This document shows, piece after piece, positions 61,123 to 64,000 of a stretch of 64,000 nt of DNA. Both the position numbers and the translations under genes were made by a program. Under the pieces are notes generated by a model. The model was not told the DNA's origin and ran no database searches. It was given only the letters and a program-made list of their open reading frames with translations. The first letter of the stretch is position 1. Every line of letters starts with the position of its first letter. The stretch is taken from assembly GCA_004292745.1 (NCBI GenBank), contig RDXH01000004.1:1-64000 (forward strand), written 5' to 3'. Source of the stretch: Oscillatoriales cyanobacterium. Its GTDB lineage: Bacteria > Cyanobacteriota > Cyanobacteriia > Cyanobacteriales > Microcoleaceae.

Positions 61123-62589
61123 TTAAAAAAGATGAGAAAGTAACCTATAAATCAAACGAAATATCGCTGTTGCAGCGATCGCACCCAAAGCCCCCAACCA
61201 CCCCACAAACAACACGCCCATGATAGTAGCACCAGGATAAATCACAGTTGCCGCCGATCGCAAAGCCGGGAAAAACACCAACAAAGCCAGAGTACCAGCG
61301 CCAATAGTCAACATCTCAGTTACTTCCAGCGTTCGGCGATACTGGCCATAAATCAAACCCCCCAGAATCAACCCCAACAATCCCATACTCAGCCCAGGAG
61401 AGGGCAGCAAACTCGTCAGGGCGATCGCCAGCAACCCTCCCTCAAAACCCGTAAACGCCGCCCCCGACAACACCTCCCAGATCGAAAAAGACCCTCTCGG
61501 CGCAGGTTGCAAGCCTCCTGGAGCAGTCCCAGGAATTAGCGTAGGAGCCAAAGGCTGCGGTGCGATCCCAGGGGGCTGCGGAGTCCCTAGGGGAGGCGGT
61601 GCCACGACGACTGTAGACTGTTGAGAATGTTGTTGAGGAGGCCCCGACTTGAGAGCCGCTTCCACCTGGGCGACAGATTGAAAACGCTGGCTGGGAGCTG
61701 ATAATAACATTCGATCGAGAACTTGAGCCAAACGCGAGTTAATCTGCACCCGCGAATGCCAATTCCACTCATTTCTGTAACTATCAAACAGCTCCGTCGG
61801 CTGCAAACCACTCAGCAAAGTAATACAAGTCACACCCAAAGCATACAAATCCGTAGCCGGATAAACCTCTTGGCCGTTCATCTGTTCTGGGGGAGCATAA
61901 CCCAAAGAATAAATCCCAGTAGAAGCTTTAGCACTTCCAGCACTTTGAGTTACCTGTTTAACCGCCCCAAAATCTAATAGATAAAGCCGACCATTTTTCC
62001 CCCGCATAATATTAGCAGGTTTAATATCCCGGTGAATCGAACCGCGAGAGTGAACAAAATCGAGAACCTTCAAAATTCCCCGCAATACTTCCACCGTTTC
62101 CGATTCCGAAAACTTGCCTTTTACAGCCAGTTCCTGCTCCAAATTTTCACCATCAATAAATTCTTGAACCAGATAGAAAAACTGATCGGTTTTCCCCGCC
62201 TGCAAACTGGGAACAGTCAACTCAAAAAAAGCCAGCAGACTCGGAATTTGTGGGTGTTCGTTGCCCAGTTCTTCCAGAACAGCCGCTTCCCGTTCAAACA
62301 GATTCTGAGCGATTGTTAGTTGTGCCGGAGTCAGACTCACCGACGGTTGCAACAGTTTAGCAACGCACTGCCGCATCGCCGGAGTATAGCGATCGCGAGC
62401 CAGAAAAGCAGCCCCAAAACCGCCTTGACCCAAAAGCCTCACCGGCAAATAGCGGCCGCTCAGAATCAGGGGCATTCCACAGGTTTTGCAATACCTTTGC
62501 TGCACAGTTTTCAGCAGCGAACTGTCATCGAGATCGGGAAAATAGTTTTGAGGGCGCGGACATCCTGGGCGCGTGCAGTAAACTTCCAT
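61123..62589 (-). CDS. Ser/Thr protein kinase with N-terminal zinc ribbon and membrane tail
   Basis: 488 residues from ATG 62589 (an upstream TTG in frame is rejected). Two cysteine pairs, CTRPGC and YCKTCG, form a probable zinc ribbon at about 5-38, as in Synechocystis SpkB-type kinases. The Hanks kinase domain has GQGGFGAAFLARD, CVAKLL with the ATP-binding lysine, HRDIKPAN near 183 and DFG in LYLLDFGAVKQV. A Pro-rich linker (about 320-365) is followed by three or four membrane helices (GGLLAIALTSLLPSPGL, LALLVFFPAL). It probably senses redox or metal status through the ribbon; the substrates are unknown. Confidence 0.9.
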   Translation of the reverse strand: MEVYCTRPGCPRPQNYFPDLDDSSLLKTVQQRYCKTCGMPLILSGRYLPVRLLGQGGFGAAFLARDRYTPAMRQCVAKLLQPSVSLTPAQLTIAQNLFEREAAVLEELGNEHPQIPSLLAFFELTVPSLQAGKTDQFFYLVQEFIDGENLEQELAVKGKFSESETVEVLRGILKVLDFVHSRGSIHRDIKPANIMRGKNGRLYLLDFGAVKQVTQSAGSAKASTGIYSLGYAPPEQMNGQEVYPATDLYALGVTCITLLSGLQPTELFDSYRNEWNWHSRVQINSRLAQVLDRMLLSAPSQRFQSVAQVEAALKSGPPQQHSQQSTVVVAPPPLGTPQPPGIAPQPLAPTLIPGTAPGGLQPAPRGSFSIWEVLSGAAFTGFEGGLLAIALTSLLPSPGLSMGLLGLILGGLIYGQYRRTLEVTEMLTIGAGTLALLVFFPALRSAATVIYPGATIMGVLFVGWLGALGAIAATAIFRLIYRLLSHLF

Positions 62590-62930
62590 TATCAATTTTA
62601 GATTTGAGACAAAAGAATTGAAGAATCGACCCTTAGCTATTCAACCTCATGGTGAGGAGAAGCATTCTCACTACCAAATCAGACCGGGATAGACACAACA
62701 ATCTAATAGACATCGACCATATTTATTGTGCAACAGACCAGAAAGCCTGTTCAAGACTTACTTTTTTAAAGAAGTCTAATCAACAGTCGCGCCTTTAAAT
62801 TGTATACTTAAATCCTTGAGGAAAAAAAGTAAAATTCTATCCCCCCTCTCCCTTTGTACCCCTGTGTCCCTCCCAAATTAACAAACACTTAAGATGGCTA
62901 CCCGCAACCGATCGCGCCCCAGTCCACAGA
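62590..62930. promoter_or_regulatory. Spacer between the kinase and rbcR
   Basis: 341 bases, AT-rich, with the kinase promoter expected in the first 100. A stretch of ttctatcccccctctccctt (about 62836) is low-complexity. No gene or RNA was recognised. Confidence 0.45.
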
Positions 62931-63935
62931 TTAACTACCCGCCGAGTTGGGAGATAGAATCTCTCTAGGATCGAACTCAAAGCCGGGAGATTCTTTTATC
63001 TCCTTGACACCAGAATAAGTAGCAAAGGAAGGCAAAATTTCATTACTGAAAGCCTCGGCAGCTTTAGAACGATAGCGGTTCGGGTTGCAAATCAGCGACA
63101 AAACCCTAGTCACCACCACTTCCTCCATTTTAGATTTGTGCAAAACCCCCATTAGTAACTCCTTTTCGATCGCCGAAACCGATACAAAAGCAGCGCCCAA
63201 CCCAGACTGCACCGCATTTTTAATCGCTTCGATGGAATTGAGTTCCATCTCAATTTTCAGGCGGCGAGTATCAATGCCGCTGCGAGACAACACCTGATCG
63301 ATGACTTTGCGGATAGTAGACTGGGAATCCAGGGAAATAAACTGCAATTTGTAAAGGTCTTCCTTTTGGATTGTTTCTTGTTTTACCATCGGGTGAGACG
63401 GAGGGAGAATGAGAGCAAGCTCGTCCTCAGCATAAGGAACAACATCCAAGGCTTCCAGAAGTTCCGTAGGAATTTCTCCGCCCACAATCGCCAAATCGAT
63501 TTGTCCGTTAGCCACACTCCAAGCAGTACGACGAGTCGAGTGAACGTGAAGTTGTACCGCCACATCTGGGTATTTTTTCCGAAACATCCCGATCATCCGA
63601 GGTAGCAAATAAGTCCCAGTAGTTTGAGACGCCCCCACAATCAAGGTGCCACCTTGAAGATTTTGCAAGTCTTCCAGAGCTCGACAAGTTTCTTGACAAA
63701 GCGATAAAATTTTCTCGCCGTAACTCAGCAGCAGGTGTCCCGCTTCGGTGAGTTGAGCCCTACGCCCCCCTCTATCGAACAGCGGCACGTCCAACTGTCT
63801 CTCTAAGTTTTGCACCTGCAAGCTAACTGCTGGCTGGGATACATAGAGGCTGTCAGCGGCGCGTTTGAAGCTGCCTTCAGAAGCGATCGCCTTGAGAATA
63901 CGTAACTGGTCTAAAGTGAAAGGAAGGTCAGACAT
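62931..63935 (-). CDS. rbcR: LysR-type regulator RbcR
   Basis: 334 residues. N-terminal winged helix ([35 protein letters not shown]) and a C-terminal effector domain ([37 protein letters not shown]). The N-terminus is very like cyanobacterial and red-algal plastid RbcR (Ycf30), which activates RuBisCO (rbcLXS) expression in response to Calvin-cycle metabolites. The rbc genes are not in the window. ATG start; the upstream region is made of tcagttg repeats. Confidence 0.92.
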   Translation of the reverse strand: MSDLPFTLDQLRILKAIASEGSFKRAADSLYVSQPAVSLQVQNLERQLDVPLFDRGGRRAQLTEAGHLLLSYGEKILSLCQETCRALEDLQNLQGGTLIVGASQTTGTYLLPRMIGMFRKKYPDVAVQLHVHSTRRTAWSVANGQIDLAIVGGEIPTELLEALDVVPYAEDELALILPPSHPMVKQETIQKEDLYKLQFISLDSQSTIRKVIDQVLSRSGIDTRRLKIEMELNSIEAIKNAVQSGLGAAFVSVSAIEKELLMGVLHKSKMEEVVVTRVLSLICNPNRYRSKAAEAFSNEILPSFATYSGVKEIKESPGFEFDPREILSPNSAGS

Positions 63936-63941
63936 ATATCT

Positions 63942-64000
63942 AATTGTCAGTGGTCAGTTGACGGTTGTCAGTTGTCAGTTGACGGTTGTCAGTTGACGGT
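63942..64000. repeat. STRR (gttgtcag/gttgacgg units)
   Basis: Tandem tcagttgacggttg and tcagttg units run to the window end. They lie directly upstream of rbcR, so its promoter is either within or beyond them. Confidence 0.85.

Noticed and set aside
4341-64000. Tandem repeats as possible CRISPR arrays
   Set aside because: The repeats are heptamers or longer palindromes with no regularly spaced unique spacers and no cas genes nearby.
1-64000. tRNA and rRNA genes, riboswitches
   Set aside because: No cloverleaf with a GTTCRANYC arm, no rRNA core sequence and no riboswitch signature was recognised by eye on either strand; a covariance-model scan would be needed to exclude them fully.

Overview
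The window looks like a chromosomal segment of a filamentous, non-model cyanobacterium of the Oscillatoria/Microcoleus type. The basis is threefold. The HIP1 palindrome gcgatcgc recurs throughout. The gene set is cyanobacterial: phylloquinone genes, an NdbB-type NAD(P)H dehydrogenase, the LysR regulator RbcR and several cyanobacterial kinases. Intergenic DNA is full of heptamer tandem repeats and palindromic repeats. Genus is inference only. No rRNA, tRNA, CRISPR array, transposase or prophage gene was recognised.

Layout. 1-740: a degenerate tandem array of minus-strand terminator-like palindromes, invaded by a small element with terminal inverted repeats. 741-8000: housekeeping and small conserved genes (SDR, NTF2-like, murG, yajQ, MAPEG, a DprA-like SLOG protein, a DRTGG/BioD-like protein), then a gene-poor stretch holding a frameshifted fragment of a repeat-rich surface protein. 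8268-16376: a processive-type GT2, sucC/sucD split by a microsatellite, a response regulator, a broken HEPN/MNT pair, a block of nested palindromes and an aldehyde dehydrogenase. 16500-32870: accessory-rich, with a 1789-aa STAND NTPase carrying 14 WD40 repeats, an FdhF/YdeP molybdoenzyme, a GT2 carrying a repeat-derived insert, a Ser/Thr kinase fused to seven WD40 repeats, and a divergent pair of unrecognised helical proteins. 33067-35303: TMEM14, DUF815 ATPase, TerB.

35324-45376 is the phylloquinone (vitamin K1) locus: DHNA-CoA thioesterase, a PanE-like reductase, then menE-menC-menH-menA on the minus strand, divergent from menF and menD on the plus strand. menB and menG are not here. The NdbB-type NAD(P)H dehydrogenase at 58776 belongs to the same pathway from established work on Synechocystis Slr1743. 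menD is broken as written: a 19-bp tandem duplication inside a G/C-rich repeat shifts the frame, and removing one copy restores a single reading frame. This is either a genuine mutation or an assembly artefact.

45448-64000: glutaredoxin, an M41-like protease, rseP, nth, rpsN, aat, an RTX-type calcium-binding protein, a large GAF protein, a DCC protein, a PAS histidine kinase, ndbB, a HAD hydrolase, a zinc-ribbon Ser/Thr kinase and rbcR.

The strongest theme is repeat invasion. One TIR-bounded element supplies the start codon of the STAND gene and the last codons of menE. A family of CCCCCCTT...AAGGGGGG repeats has entered the coding sequence of a glycosyltransferase, menD (twice) and a HEPN gene. 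The best candidates for undescribed biology are the STAND/WD40 protein, the divergent pair at 30359-32866, and the repeat elements themselves.
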